Below, piece after piece: positions 22,115-33,629 of a stretch of 64,000 nucleotides of DNA. The translations under genes and the position numbers were made by a program. Source of the stretch: Petunia secreta (Eukaryota > Streptophyta > Magnoliopsida > Solanales > Solanaceae); the NCBI GenBank assembly GCA_029990175.1, contig JARKIP010000050.1, positions 62,001-126,000 of the forward strand. The letters run 5' to 3'. The notes below the pieces were generated by a model. It was not told the DNA's origin. It saw nothing but the letters and a program-made list of their open reading frames with translations, and made no database searches. Every line of letters starts with the position of its first letter. Positions within the stretch are counted from its first letter, which is position 1.

Positions 22115-22790
22115 TGATGCAAGGAAGAATACAAAAGCAAGAACAATGATAAAAGCTAGACATAATTTGAACTACAAAAAGGGATTTAGTAGGAACTAGT
22201 CTACTCACCCCCTTGTTAGGAGTCAAAGAATAACTAAACTATGCAACAATCCTCAAGATAAATCTGTGTCTTGCAAATTGAATGATCAATGGTGGAAATA
22301 AGCTCAATTCGATTCAATTCTTAAAAGGAACAAGTTTTCCAATGTTTGGTAGGAAAGCATAAAAGCTGCATTTAATTGTTATGGATTGTCTGCCAAAAAT
22401 AACTAAGTGTTGGGGCTTATATCTGATCAGCCCACACGCCTAAATAACTAAGAAATAGCCAACAGTTAGGCTAGTTTTAAAGAGACCTCGCAGGGCCAAA
22501 TAAGTATCATTCACCTAACTATGAACGTTTATGCAAAATAACAAATAAGAGCTCGTTGAGTAGCTCATTGAGCTCCCCAAGTCTCGGCCTCAACATGCTT
22601 CAATTGTCCCTCCTCTCCAATGCTAATTAAAGTGTCTCTTGTCACCTCTAACATGTTGCCCGCTTCTTCCATACTTGCACAATCATAGCTCTTCATCACC
22701 ATCAAGTGGGTATCATGAAGCTCCTTAGCTTGACTCCTCGTGAATGGTCTTGAAGGCACGAACTTAGCTTGATCAGGCCGGACTGCATCA
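22115..22790 (-). repeat. Element C 5' LTR
   Basis: 676 bp, TGATGCAAGGAAG to GACTGCATCA, followed by the CTTGG target copy. It is about 17 bp longer than the 3' LTR because of small indels (for example GAGCTCGTTGAGTAGCTC near 22,549). It keeps the fossil of the integrase C-terminus as an open frame. Confidence 0.92.
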
Positions 22791-22795
22791 CTTGG

Positions 22796-23234
22796 TGAAG
22801 ATGACAGCAATTTGATCTTCAGTCCTGCACGAATTCATAGTTATTAGATCTTTTTCAACATTGTCTCTCAGAACGTGGTGTCCAATATCAATGTGTTTAG
22901 TTCTCTTGTGTTGGACTGAGTTCTTGGCAATGTTGACTGCACTTGTATTATCACAGAAAATGGGCACTGGTCCACTCTTAATTCCAAAGTCCTCCAATTG
23001 TTGTTTGATCCACAGTAATTGTGAACAACAAAAGGTAGCTGCAACATACTCAGCCTCAGCTGTGGAGAGAGCCATAAAATTTTGTTTCATTGTAGCCCAA
23101 GAAACCAATCAAGGACCTAAAAAGCGTGTCATTCCTGACGTGCTCTTCCTATCTACCAAGTGGCCTTCATAATCAGCATAAGCAAAGTCAATCAACTCAA
23201 ATGTACCACCCCTGGGATACCATAGACATAAGTA
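22796..23234 (-). pseudogene. Element A RNase H
   Basis: The frame 23,108-22,796 reads STAEAEYVAATFCCSQ, IFCDNTSAVNIAKN, KHIDIGHH and TEDQIAVIFTK, the copia RNase H. It is cut at FTK by C and completed at 15,274-15,371. The segment 23,109-23,234 holds the domain start in another frame. Confidence 0.85.
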
Positions 23235-24180
23235 TTAAGTTCCTTTTAGATATCTCAATATTCTTTTGACAATGTTCAAGTGGGACTCCTTGGGTTTGGA
23301 CTGAAATCTTGCACAAAGTTCTATACTGTAAACAATGTCTACACGACTAACAGTGAGATAGAGGAGAGTACCAATTATTCCCCTATACTTCGTTTCATTA
23401 GTAGAAGGACCAAGTTCGTCCAGATCCAACTTTGTTCCAGGAGCAACAAAAGTAGCCATTTCCTTAGCCCCTTCCATATCAAACTTCTTCACCAATTCCT
23501 TGATATACTTTTGTTGATAAATCATAGTTCCTTCAGGAGTTTGTTTGATCTGCAATCCCAGAAAGAAATTATGTTCCCCCATTATGCTCATCTCGAACTC
23601 GCGTCCCATTAGTTCTGCAAATTGTTTACACAGATTCTCATATGTTACATCAAAGATGATATCATCAATATAAACTTGAACTACAAGCAAGTCCTTCCCC
23701 TTCTTCCTTAGAAATAAGATGTTGTCAATCTTTTCTATTATAAAGTTGTTCTTGAGTAAGAAACCTGACAACCTTTCATAGCAAGCTCTGGGTGCTTTCT
23801 TCAATCCATAGAGAGCCTTGTCAAGTTTATACACATGATCAGGGAATTCACTGTTCACAAAGTTAGGTGGCTGAATTACATATACCTCTTCATTTAGATA
23901 ACCATTTAAGAATGCACTTTTCACATCCATCTGATAAAGTGTGAATTCCATCTAGGTTGCAAAGGCAATCAACATTCTTATAGCTTCCATCCTTACCACT
24001 GGTGCAAAGGTCACATCATAGTCAATTCCCTCTTCTTGGCTATATCCTTGAACTACCAACCTAACTTTATTCCTAGTAATAATGTCGTGTTCATCCAGCT
24101 TGTTTCTGAACACCCACTTAGTTACAATGATTGATTTGTCCTTTGGCTTAGGAACCAAGTGTCACGCCTTACTTCTTTCA
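23235..24180 (-). pseudogene. Element A reverse transcriptase
   Basis: 24,158-23,952 gives WVFRNKLDEHDIITRNK and VQGYSQEEGIDYD. The TAG at about 23,950 breaks the frame, then 23,951-23,235 continues through KSAFLNGYLNEEVYV, LYGLKKAPRACYERL and the catalytic YIDD (VQVYIDDIIFDVT) to the thumb (EFEMSIMGEHNFFLGLQIKQ). Unlike B and E, A has no stop between fingers and palm. Sirevirus-type residues throughout. Confidence 0.88.
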
Positions 24181-25510
24181 AATTGGTGTAGTTCCTCCTA
24201 CATGGCAATCACCCAATCTGGATCTTCTAAGGCTTCCTTTATATTTTTTAGTTCCATGGCTGAGAGAAATGTAAAAAATGCACATAAATTCTTCAATGCA
24301 GACCTGGTCATAATGTTAGTGTCTAATTCAAATAATAAATTCTCCAAAAGATATGAACTATGATGCTTCCAAGGTCTCGGCTATATCTGATGTGAAGGAC
24401 CTGCATCTACATTCTTAGTAGGTTCAGCTTCCTAATTATTTTCATCATCGCGATCAACTGTTCCCCTTCCGTATTGACTCCTTATTCCTTCTTTGTCAGT
24501 TCACCATCATTTTCTTGCAGTTCTTCTTCATTTTCTTCAAGGTTCTCTGTGACTTCAGCAGGTTCTTCTCGAGCAAGACCTATGGCCTGGTCCTCACCAT
24601 CAGCAAAAATCTCATCAGATTCATCTAACACAACATGCATGCTTTCTGTAACATTTTGTGTTTTTTTGTTGAAGACTTTATAGGCTTTGCTTTGAGTGGA
24701 ATACCCCAGAATTTTTGCTTCACACTTCTTGCATCAAATTTACCTAGAGGTTCCTTTCCATTGTTGTGAATGAAACATTTGCATCCAAAAGGTCTCAGAT
24801 GTGCAATGTTGGGTTTTCTTCCTCTGAGTAACTCATAAGGAGTCTTGTCAAGAATTGCTCTACTTGAGCATCTGTTCAGCCAGTAGCAAGTTGTGTTAAC
24901 TGCTTCAGAACAGAAACTTCTTGCTAATCCACTTGATAATAGCATAGTTCTTGCCATGTCCTCCAAAGATCTGTTCTTTCTATCGACTGCCCAATTTTGT
25001 TGTAGAGTTCTTGGTGCTGAGAAATTGTGATTAATGCTATGCTTAAGACAGTATTGAGTAAATTTTACATTCTCAAACTTCGTGCCATGATCAGATCTAA
25101 TGCTTATTAGTTCCAAGATCAGCCTATTCTGCACAATACCAGCCCAATCTTTAAAGTTGTCAAATGCCTCGTCCTTTGAAGCAAGAAACAGAGTCCTTCT
25201 GTATCTTTAGTAATCATCAATTATCACGAACACAAACATTTTTTCTCATCTGCTTCTGACTCTCATTGGGCCACATAGATCCATATGCACCATCTTCAGT
25301 GGTTTTGAAGCACTTACCACTTTCTTTGACTTGAATGATGATCTTACATGTTTCCCTCAGACACAGGCATCACACATTTTGATCCCCTGAAACTTCTTAA
25401 TAGGCAGTCCATGAACCAGGTCCTTCGAGGCTAGCTTGTTTAGATGCGACAAGCTTGCATATCCCAAACTCTTGTGCTATAGTTGTGAGTTGCTTTCCTG
25501 AACATTCAAG
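24181..25510 (-). pseudogene. Element A integrase and linker
   Basis: 25,134-24,625 holds the integrase core end: RSDHGTKFENVKF (second D) and NWAVDRKNRSLEDMA, where the catalytic E of VERKN is D. Then RGRKPNIAHLRPFGCK. The first D lies at about 25,270 (complement HMDLCGPM-like, in shifted frames). 24,181-24,620 encodes the acidic linker with stops. The E-to-D change would impair catalysis. Confidence 0.78.
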
Positions 25511-25900
25511 CAAGTCAATTGTTTTCTAGAAGAGAACCTAGTGAAGCTTTATACACATTGTTCACTCTTTTTCCTTCCATGACCACTTTCCTACTCTGTA
25601 GGTTCTTCATAATACAACCTACAGATGAGAAGCTAACTTCATTTCCTCTGTCACGTAGTTGGGAAATACTCAGCAAATTATGTCTCAGTCCATCCAAACA
25701 ATACACATTCCCAAATGCGTGATCCATCGATCTCCCAACCTTTCCAATACCAACTATCTGACCACTCTTGCCACCACCAAAAGCCACATTACCCCTTGAA
25801 ATGCTGCGAGTGAGAGAAAGCTCCTTCTATCTCCAGTCATGTGCCTTAAACAACTGCTATCAAGAATTCAGCTTGGGTTGTTCACTCCCACTCCGACCTG
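25511..25900 (-). pseudogene. Element A protease remnant and GAG-pre-integrase
   Basis: The frame 25,787-25,515 has HNLLSISQLRDRG. Upstream, at about 25,850, the protease site reads Asp-Ser-Ser instead of Asp-Ser-Gly, so the active site is lost. The complement of 25,898-25,919 shows an ACTAACCC, then TAA, then TTTTGCAG stretch like that of B and E. Confidence 0.7.
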
Positions 25901-28129
25901 CAAAATAGATTAAGGGTTAGTTTTACGAACCCAGACAAGCTTGGGTCCCTTCTTATGAGGAAAAATTATGAATTAAATCATTCCTAGCCCAACTAGGTAG
26001 GTTTAGTCTTTTGTTCTTGGTTTTGGCCCTTTTAAATGTCATGCAATTTCTTTATAGTGACCAGTGTTTCCACAAAAAGTGCACAATATATTATCAGGGA
26101 GTCATATATATTTGTTTTTTGGATTATAGGGTAGCAGAGGTTTACTGTACCCTAAGCCCTTTTTGTTTCTGTTCTGGTTCTCTAGAACCCAGTTAATAGC
26201 TTCTGAGGACATTCCATTTAGTGGGTCTTATGAGTTCATAATCAGTCTTTTCAAGCTTTTCTTGAAGATTTCTGTTCTTTTCAATTTCTTGATAAAGAAT
26301 TTCATTTTTTTCATTTTAGCTCACTCTCAACGAAAGTTTGAACCTCACTGATTATTTGCTTTCCACTAGCTTATTTCATCCTACAATTTTCCAGTTCTAG
26401 CTCTGAGACTTTATTTTTAATGGCAAGAACATGTCCATTACATGAGGCATTGGTTTCCTCAAGTTCAGCATTGGTTTCTTTCAGGTTCTTGCACTTGATC
26501 TTTAATTCAGACACAACTACAGATAGTAGGTCTTTCTCAGTATTCAATTTCCCAAAACCCTCAATTAAAGTGGCAGTTATTAATGTGAGGCTTTTATGTG
26601 AGTATGTATGAAGTTTTTCTTCAAGATCAAAGAAACTTACCTCAGCTGCATGAGCATATTCCTCATCGTCAGTTGCCATGAGAGCTGATTTCTTCTTCTT
26701 GGGATCTTCCTTATGCAGTTCCTTCAGATTGTTCCATATCTCCTTTGCTGTAGAGCATACTAATACTTTCTCCAGCATATTGACAGTCATCCCATATTTT
26801 AGTGCAAGTATGGCTTTGGCATTTGCTTGAAGCCAATCCAGATCATGAGAATTCAGTTCTTCCACCAGCTTGGGTACCAGAGATCCATTTGGAGATCTCT
26901 TTACATGGACGTGAGGTCCTCTTTTCACAATGACCCAAAGGTTGTAGTCCATCGGCTGAAGGAACATCTTTATCTCCCTTTTCTATTCTTCATAGTGAAT
27001 TCCTTTAAACAATGGGGGTTGGTTGGATCCCTTCCTTCAGTTATTTCAAATGTATAATTCTTCTAAGTGATTTCAATCGTCAGTCCCATCAGTGCTAGTG
27101 GCGACTCATCATCAGATTCTTTCTCTCCATCTGATTCACCATCAGTTGGTCCCCAAGTGGCTTAGAAAGCTTCCTTCTTCTTTCTTCTTTTAGCTCTGAA
27201 GTTTGGTGGACCCTAGTTTTCTTTTTGTCCTTGTCTTTGTCCTTGTCCTTTTCTTTCTCCTTTTGAGCCCGATTCTTCATCCACTCAACTTCTCATATGG
27301 GACAATCTATGACAGCATGATCCTTCTTGAAATATTTGAAGCAACCTAAGTAATCTGGACTATCAACAATGTTTTTCTTACCAGCCGTGTCCCTAGTTTT
27401 CTTCTTGAATCCCTTGAACTTACCAAGGTTGAGTTGTTGTCTGAGAGAACCAACCGTGGCCATTTTAACCTTATGTATGTCAAGTTAACCTTCCTCTGTT
27501 GCCTCTAGTGCTAGAGTCTTTTCCTTTTTGGGTGCAGACTTGTTTCTAAATTCCTTCATCATCTCATGAGTCTTCAAACTACCAATCGGGTCTTCCATCT
27601 TTATGGACTTCAAAGGCTTAGATTCGGGCAGTGACCTTTGCTTCCCATGAGTCAGGCAGCATTCTGAGAACCTTTTCCACCATCTCTATCTCTGGAAGGT
27701 CCATATCCAAGGACCTCATCTCATTTGTAATGATGGTCAGTCTGTTCATCATATCTTGAATTGATTCCTTCTCTCCTATAGCTTCTCTCCTATAGTGAAC
27801 AATTCAAATTGTTTTCTAAACATGCTCCATTAAGAGTCCTTGACTTGACTAGTTCCTTCATGTGCAACTTCTAAAGCTTCCCAGATTTCCTTAGTAGTTT
27901 TTAATGAGGAAACTCTATTGAATTCCTCAGGGCCAAGAGCACATATAACTAGCCTTTTAGCTTTATAATTCTTCTCTATCATCTTATAGTCTGCTTTATT
28001 GTATTCAGACATATTCTTAGGTCCAATTCGAGCAGCAGCTCCTTCACCAACAATCTTGTTTGGATTCAAAATTCTTTCGGAGACAATTAGCCATAATTGA
28101 TAGTCTTTAGCACAGATTAAATTTTCCAT
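25901..28129 (-). pseudogene. Element A gag, with two capsid N-termini
   Basis: 28,129-27,830 is a capsid N-terminus of the B type (CAKDYQLWLIVSERILNPN, YKMIEKNYKAKRLVICALG). It runs in broken frames to a knuckle remnant and a charged stretch at 27,280-27,095 (EKDKDKDKDKKK, then the start of the acidic hinge). A second gag start follows (26,967-26,371: FLQPMDYNLWVIVKRGPHVH, TAKEIWNNLKELHKEDPKKK), resembling the N-terminus of E. It joins directly to the coiled-coil half (SFFDLEEKLHTYSHKSL). The second part appears inserted at the SALM/PLALM point of the acidic hinge. 25,901-26,370 holds the end of the coiled coil and knuckle in broken frames. Confidence 0.72.
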
Positions 28130-28261
28130 CTTGTTATTTCACCACGCATAGTATTGACCATTGAATTTTGGTGGCCTCAGAATAGACTGTCCTTCAGAGA
28201 TGGTGGTGCACTCATGGCTAGATCCTTCTCTAAGTGTTAACCTAAAACGTGAGAACACCTC

Positions 28262-28273
28262 CTCTGATACCAC
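28262..28273 (-). promoter_or_regulatory. Element A primer-binding site
   Basis: The complement reads GTGGTATCAGAG, the initiator-Met-tRNA site, one base from the 5' LTR. Confidence 0.85.
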
Positions 28274-28274
28274 T

Positions 28275-29118
28275 TGTTATACGCAGTGCACCTATTGAGG
28301 ACACTAGAAGGTGGGGTTGAATAGTGTCCTCCGAGTTTCGCCTAGGAACTTAACCATTTATCATAAGAACCTGGTTCTTGTGCAAGTTCTTCCCAACACA
28401 CAACATACATAAAAGAAAAAACTGAAGATAAAGAACAAGGTGTTTTTACGTGGAAAACTCCTTACTCAAGCGAGAAAAACCACGACCCACACTCTAGGAT
28501 TTTGAAATCACTTCTACTAACACAATGAGCAGGTTTTAAATTACAAACTCTGTAACCAAGGGGGCTACACTCTAGACCCTAACACACTTAAAGTTAAACT
28601 CTAGCTTTTACAAGTTATTCTCAAAAGTTTCACCTAAAACATTGCTTCTCAGACTAAGCAAAATAGGTAATACGTTAAACTGAAGTTTGTACGACAACAA
28701 CAATAAAGAACCTATTCTATAGACTGAATAAGCACACAATTCTTTAAAGGTTGTCTGCATTTATCCACTCACTCACAATCAATGACTGGTTTGCCTTATG
28801 CTTGCTCTTAACTCTCGTGATAAGTGAATGAATGGCGGCTACCTCAATTACTTGCTATTATAGGGTACAAGAAACCCTAGTAGTTTTTCATTAAGAATCT
28901 TCTCAATTTGTATAGCACCAACTTTATGTTCAAACTTCATAGAGACGGTCCATGCATGAACTCTTTGTTGACTAGGACAATTAAACCCACACTCGTCAAG
29001 TTTTCCTAGTACTGCATGGATTTGCAACTTATGATCTTTTCGATCAGTCATGCCTAAGGACTAGGTTTTTCATCAGGTCCTTTGTTTGTCAATCTTCAAA
29101 ATAACAACATTCTCAACA
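28275..29118 (-). repeat. Element A 5' LTR
   Basis: 844 bp, TGTTATACGCAGTGCACC to TTCTCAACA. It pairs with 1,587-2,466 and keeps TTTTTACGTGGAAAA at about 28,443-28,457. The following CCAGA is the right target copy. Confidence 0.85.
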
Positions 29119-29293
29119 CCAGAGCTAGGATAAAAACATCATGTTCAAATGCACTAAAAAAAAAGATGATGAATTTGATTCCTGTGTGTGTTTTACTATT
29201 TTGGAAATTACGTAATTGAAAAAGGATGCATGCGTGTTAACGATATATTGATTTGTGTTATTTAAATACATTTATTTTATCGGATAAGATTGG
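29119..29293. other. Spacer between elements A and F
   Basis: 175 bp of AT-rich DNA with no gene. It ends with ATTGG, the left target copy of F. Confidence 0.6.
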
Positions 29294-29377
29294 TGTAAAA
29301 AGTACTCAGATGAATAGTTAGGAGTACAAAGTGTAATTATCACAGATTCATTATTGTAATTAGTCGCTACACACACA

Positions 29378-29474
<97 letters not shown>

Positions 29475-29534
29475 GAAGATAGGTATTCTTCTCCGCACAT
29501 CTTCTCTCTAGAATCTTTCTTAGATATTTTAACA
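29294..29534 (+). repeat. Element F 5' LTR
   Basis: TGTAAAAAGTACTCAG to TATTTTAACA. The first 80 bases match the 3' LTR (TTAGGAGTACAAAGTGTAATTA). The middle is an expanded dinucleotide tract, (CT) at 29,381-29,424 and (AT) at 29,425-29,471, missing from the 3' LTR, which makes it about 46 bp longer. Confidence 0.8.
29381..29471. repeat. Compound microsatellite (CT)22(AT)23
   Basis: About 44 bases of CT followed by about 47 bases of AT, inside the F 5' LTR. Exact counts come from reading the bases and may vary between individuals or by assembly. Confidence 0.9.
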
Positions 29535-29715
29535 TGTTATCAAAGCTATGGATCGTGACGGGTGCTCCGGCTGTACACGACGGCGTCGGTAGCTAATCCG
29601 GCGAGTCGTCCTCTACACTTACCTAATCGAGCTAAGACTTAATTCTCTTATTTCTCTTGTTTGAGTTTTTTCCCCTCTCTAATCGTACATCATAAAACCC
29701 TAGATTAGCGAGTTT
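29535..29715 (+). promoter_or_regulatory. Element F primer-binding site and leader
   Basis: TGTTATCAAAGC at 29,535-29,546 directly follows the LTR. It resembles the initiator-Met-tRNA site TGGTATCAGAGC with two substitutions. The leader beyond is short and non-coding. Confidence 0.7.
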
Positions 29716-30950
29716 TTGAATTACTGCTATGGAAATTATTGTGAATCTATAATTGGTAATGGTGATTTACAATCTGGAGATTTTACACCTGTTAATGGTG
29801 GAGCTTCTTCTTCTTCCATTAAAATTGATCCTAATGATCTGCTATACTTACATATCTCTGATGTTCCCAGTTCCATTCAAGTACCACAACAATTAGTAGG
29901 GATCGAAAACTATGCTATGTGGAGAAAATCTATGCAAATTGTACTTTTAGTTAAGAACAAAATTGTATTCATTGACGGTGCAAAAAGGAAATGTATCAAG
30001 GATTAATTGGACTATCAATGGGAGAGATGTAATGCATTTTTTTTGTCTTGGATAATGGGTACACTTGGTAAGGAATTGGCGAAGGAGTTGTGAATTCGAC
30101 AAATATAGTGTGGGTAACTTTGCAGGAGAGATATGATAAAGTGAATTTGACTAGGATCTATCACTTTCATAAGGAAATTTCTACAACGATTAGGGTACAT
30201 CAACTGTATCTGCTTACTTTTCTAGCTTGAATATGTTGTGGGATGAGTATTGAGTCCCTTTTACCTCCACCATCCTGTGCGTGTGAGTAGTCCAAGGAAC
30301 TTGTGAATCATTTGGATTGACAAAAGTTGATGCAGTTTTTAGGAGGCCTAAATGAAAACTATAATCAGTTTAGAAGCCATATTTTGATGATGACACCTGG
30401 GTCATCTGTAAATCAAGCTTACTCAATGATCATTCATGAGAAAGTCAAAGAGTTCATTTGAATATGGCATCACAAACTGTTTCTGGAAAAATGTCACATG
30501 AGGAAGGAGAATCTAGTGCTTTGGTGTGGGCAAACATACTGAACAACAACACATTTCGTGCAAATAACACATAGAATTCAAGAAACTATGGTAGAGGGAA
30601 TAATTCAAATAAAGATAACAATAATTTCAGGAAGAAGTACTGTAATTACTGTCACAATAATGGTCACACAAGAGAGGGATGCTACAAGGTAAATTGATAT
30701 CCTCTTGGTTACAAAAGGAACAGGGAGAGATTTTAATGGCCCAAGGGGTGATTTCAACAATCAAAGAAATGGAAACCACATGGCTAAAAATGTAAATATA
30801 CATACTGGAGAGTTTCCCACAAGGACTAGCTACATGGCTTATTCTGGAGCTCTTGCACATTTATTTACTCAAAATCAGTGCTCTCAATCTACACCTGTTT
30901 TTCAGCCTGCTCTTGCATTCACCACTAATCAATACTAACAGTTGCTTAAG
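29716..30950 (+). pseudogene. Element F gag
   Basis: 29,716-30,006 contains the copia gag N-terminal domain (DLLYLHISDVPSS, NYAMWRKSMQIVLLVKNKIVFIDG). The rest is spread over frames with stops up to the zinc knuckle at 30,632-30,688 (CNYCHNNGHTREGC, CX2CX4HX4C, intact). A Q/N-rich tail follows (frame 30,705-30,938). Confidence 0.75.
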
Positions 30951-32245
30951 ACAGTGATGATCATATAGCTAATATGGCAGGTATATCTTCTTGATTTCTT
31001 GTTGATGCTAGTGTTATTTCTTGGGTGATTGATACAGGAGCTTCAAACCATACAGTTTCATCAAAGAGTCTTATGTCACTAACATAACTGTATCACCAAA
31101 TAGTTCAAAAAAAATCCATTTGCCCACTGGTGCCTTAGCAACTACAACTCGCCCACTAGTGCCTTGGCAACTATAACTCATAAAGGAATTTGTCATTTCA
31201 CTCAGGATCAAATTCTAACTAATGTTTTCTATGTTCCACAGTTCCAATACAACTTCTTGTCAGTTTCCAAATTAACCAAAGACCTTAATTGCTCAATGGT
31301 TTTCTATCCTGAATTTTGTGTCTTTCAGGACCTTTTCAGTGGCAAGGTGAAGGGGATTAGTAAGAAGAGAAATGGACTCTATATCCTGTCTACCAACATT
31401 CTAACACTTGCTAAGACAACTCTCAATTCAAGTATTGGTTCAGCAAATCTTACTTCTACTTCTGGTTCCAATCTTGTGTCAACTGCTGAGGTGTGGCATT
31501 GGATATTAGGACATGCACCATCACATGTCTCTAAAAAAATACCTTCAATAACTGTTGTCATAAATAAGAAGAAAGAATGTACTAGTCAGGTCTGTCATAT
31601 AGCTAGACAAACAAGGAGTCCGTTTCCTATTCATTGTAGTGTTTCTACTGAACCATTTCAAATTGTTTACATGGATGGGGTTCCTTATAAGTATAACACT
31701 TACAATGGCTATAGATATTTCATTACTCTTGTTGATGATTTCTCTCGCATGATATGGATCTTCTTGTTAAGATTGAAAAGTGATTGTTTGATTCATCTGA
31801 AAAAATTATATTGCTTGTTCAAAATCAATTTTCAACTTCTATTAAAATTCTTAGATCAGACAATGGTCTAGAATATTTAAATTCTCAATGTTCATAACTG
31901 TTCACTTCCTTTGGTATTATCCATCAAAGGACATGTGCTTACACTCCCCACCAAAATGGAGTTGCTGAGAAAACATGCATTTGTTAGAAATGGGTAGAGC
32001 TCTTAGATTTCAGGGACATACCAATTCAATTCTTAGGAGATTAGATTCTTGCAGCAATTTACAACATAAATAGATTGTCGACTTTAGTTCTACAGGGACT
32101 TTCTCCTTAAGAAAAGTTACACAAAGTCAAGCTTGACCTATCTCATATGAAAGTATTGGGATGTCTAAGTTATTCCATTGTCCTTAACTCTACTGATAAA
32201 TTTAGTCCTAGAGAAATACCAGTTGTCTTTATGAGGTATTCAGAT
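30951..32245 (+). pseudogene. Element F protease and integrase
   Basis: The protease active site WVIDTGASNHT is at about 31,022-31,055 (Asp-Thr-Gly-Ala intact). The frame 31,164-31,871 gives the QFQYNFLSVSKLT region, a zinc-site remnant (WHWILGHAP, CTSQVCHIARQTRSPF) and the integrase start (VYMDGVPYKY, FITLVDDFSRM). The second catalytic Asp (RSDNG-like) and the glutamate (GVAEK) are readable at about 31,850 and 31,965 in other frames. A 24-bp direct duplication (GCCCACTRGTGCCTTRGCAA) lies at about 31,123-31,172. E interrupts the end at 32,246. Confidence 0.75.
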
Positions 32246-33193
32246 TGTAGCACTTGGTGCACCTTCGTAAGACACTAGAGGGGGTGAATAGTGTCCTTAC
32301 CCGATTTTTAAAACCTAAAATTTGCTTTTAACTTTCAGCACCTAACTTACAAAGAACCAGGTTCCTTGCAAGTTTCACCTATCTCTGAAACTAAAAAACT
32401 TGCAGAAACGTAAAGAACATAGAGATTTTTACATGGAAAAATCCTTGCTCAAGGGATAAAAAACCACGACCCAAACTCTTGGGATTTCAACTCTTCCACT
32501 AAAGGAAAACCCAAGCAAGTTTTAGACTACAGCGTAATGTAATCAAGGAACTAGAACTCCCTAGTACCTAGAACCTTCCAAGCCACACGTTAGCTGGTAA
32601 GGTTACCTCTACTTAACCTCAAAAAGTAATCTCTACTTAATGCTTCTAAACAAGCTTATAGATTACAACTCAATAGCCTATAACAAAGAAGCTAAAACAA
32701 TAGACTTAACTATGAAACTGCTCCTTCGTAAGGTTCTGCTGCTCAGTCTTTGTTCTTGCACACAAAGCTTCTCACGATCTGATTGTACTTGATATGCTCT
32801 GTTGAGATATCTTTTGTGCGTTTTGAATTTGGCCAAATTAACTTGTATTTATAGGAACTTAACTCAGTCGGATCCAAATAAGTTTAGGATTCCTTTTCCT
32901 CATTGAAATCAGTTTAAACAAGGTTACCCATATTTTCTTATTAAAACCTAAGTTAATTTGCCTTAGTTCCCAATCCATTTTCGTTTAGGAACCGCGTCCT
33001 TCTCAGCACCGCTTCTAGCTTCTTCAACTTCCGGTAGGATTGGAACTTTGACTCCAGATGTTCTCTTCTTTTCTTCTTCGGCTCTGACTAGATTAACCCG
33101 TTGAACAGCTGACATTCTCACTTCGACTGTGAACCTTTTCGTGGTCCACTTTGCACCAGGTCCTTTATCATCTTCAAAACTCATCCTTCAACA
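32246..33193 (-). repeat. Element E 3' LTR
   Basis: 948 bp, TGTAGCACTTGGTGCACC to CTTCAACA. Its fourth base is A where the 5' LTR and B have T. It carries TTTTTACATGGAAA where sister LTRs have TTTTTACGTGGAAA, a C-to-T-type change at a CpG. Confidence 0.92.
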
Positions 33194-33629
33194 AATTCTC
33201 CATTTTTGATGATGACAAAGCATGTTGTCTCCCCGAGGGTTTATATTCTTAAGAACCTGTAAAAATCAACCACTAACCATGAACCAGGGTAATAACAACT
33301 AGGCGAAAAGAGGCCACAAACATATAATGAACTAATCAACATCTAACTTCCCCCTGTTGGCATCATCGAAAAGTTTCACAGTTGTAAGAACCTACTCAAC
33401 TTAAATTAAGTCTAGTTGACTCTAGTGCCAATGGCAGCAAGCCAACCTTTAAACGTCAGGAACCTGTTTCAGACAATAAATACTAGCAGATAGGATATTT
33501 ATAACAACAAAAAGTGCTAAACCGTCTTAAAAAATCCAAACATCATTCAAAATATTACAAACCAAAATATAAAATTGTCTTGAAAACAGGCCATAAAGAA
33601 CCAGGAAGGGACTAGGGAAAGGAATTGGT
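33194..33629 (-). promoter_or_regulatory. Element E polypurine tract and 3' spacer
   Basis: The complement of 33,194-33,209 is AAAAATGGAGAATT, next to the 3' LTR: a degraded polypurine tract where B has an unbroken GGGGG. A better tract (complement of about 33,349-33,360, CAGGGGGAAG) lies 155 bp inside. The rest is non-coding. Confidence 0.55.

Larger units (their letters stand above)
15372..22790 (-). mobile_element. Element C: Ty3/gypsy retrotransposon (chromovirus-like), CTTGG target duplication
   Basis: 7.4 kb, LTRs 15,372-16,030 and 22,115-22,790. Termini TGATGC and GCATCA are inverted copies. CTTGG lies on both sides (15,367-15,371 and 22,791-22,795) inside the RNase H end of A. The Ty3/gypsy order on the minus strand is primer site, leader of about 1.3 kb, gag with CCHC, protease, reverse transcriptase, RNase H, integrase. 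The integrase frame passes through the polypurine tract into the 3' LTR, as described for CRM-type centromeric retrotransposons. Integrase and GPMTR-like tail sequences also fit CRM or Galadriel chromoviruses; the exact lineage is not settled. Coding is broken in many places. Confidence 0.93.
1587..29118 (-). mobile_element. Element A: sirevirus-type Ty1/copia retrotransposon, split by B and C
   Basis: Both LTRs begin TGTTATACGCAGTGCACC and end CAACA. The 3' LTR is at 1,587-2,466 and the 5' LTR at 28,275-29,118. Read on the minus strand the order is LTR, Met-tRNA primer site, gag, zinc knuckle, protease remnant, integrase, reverse transcriptase, RNase H, extra ORF, polypurine tract, LTR. B (3,694-13,297) interrupts the extra ORF and C (15,372-22,790) interrupts the end of RNase H. 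Without these insertions A is about 10.5 kb. The flanks CTAGA and CCAGA look like a target duplication with one mutation. Coding is full of stops. It is the oldest element of its nest because it holds the other two. Confidence 0.88.

Noticed and set aside
27095..27280. Lys/Asp-rich small ORF (KDKDKDKDKK)
   Set aside because: It is the charged part of the gag of A in the proper orientation, not a separate gene.
31379..31561. Minus-strand frame within the integrase of F
   Set aside because: Antisense shadow of a plus-strand coding remnant, no known motif.
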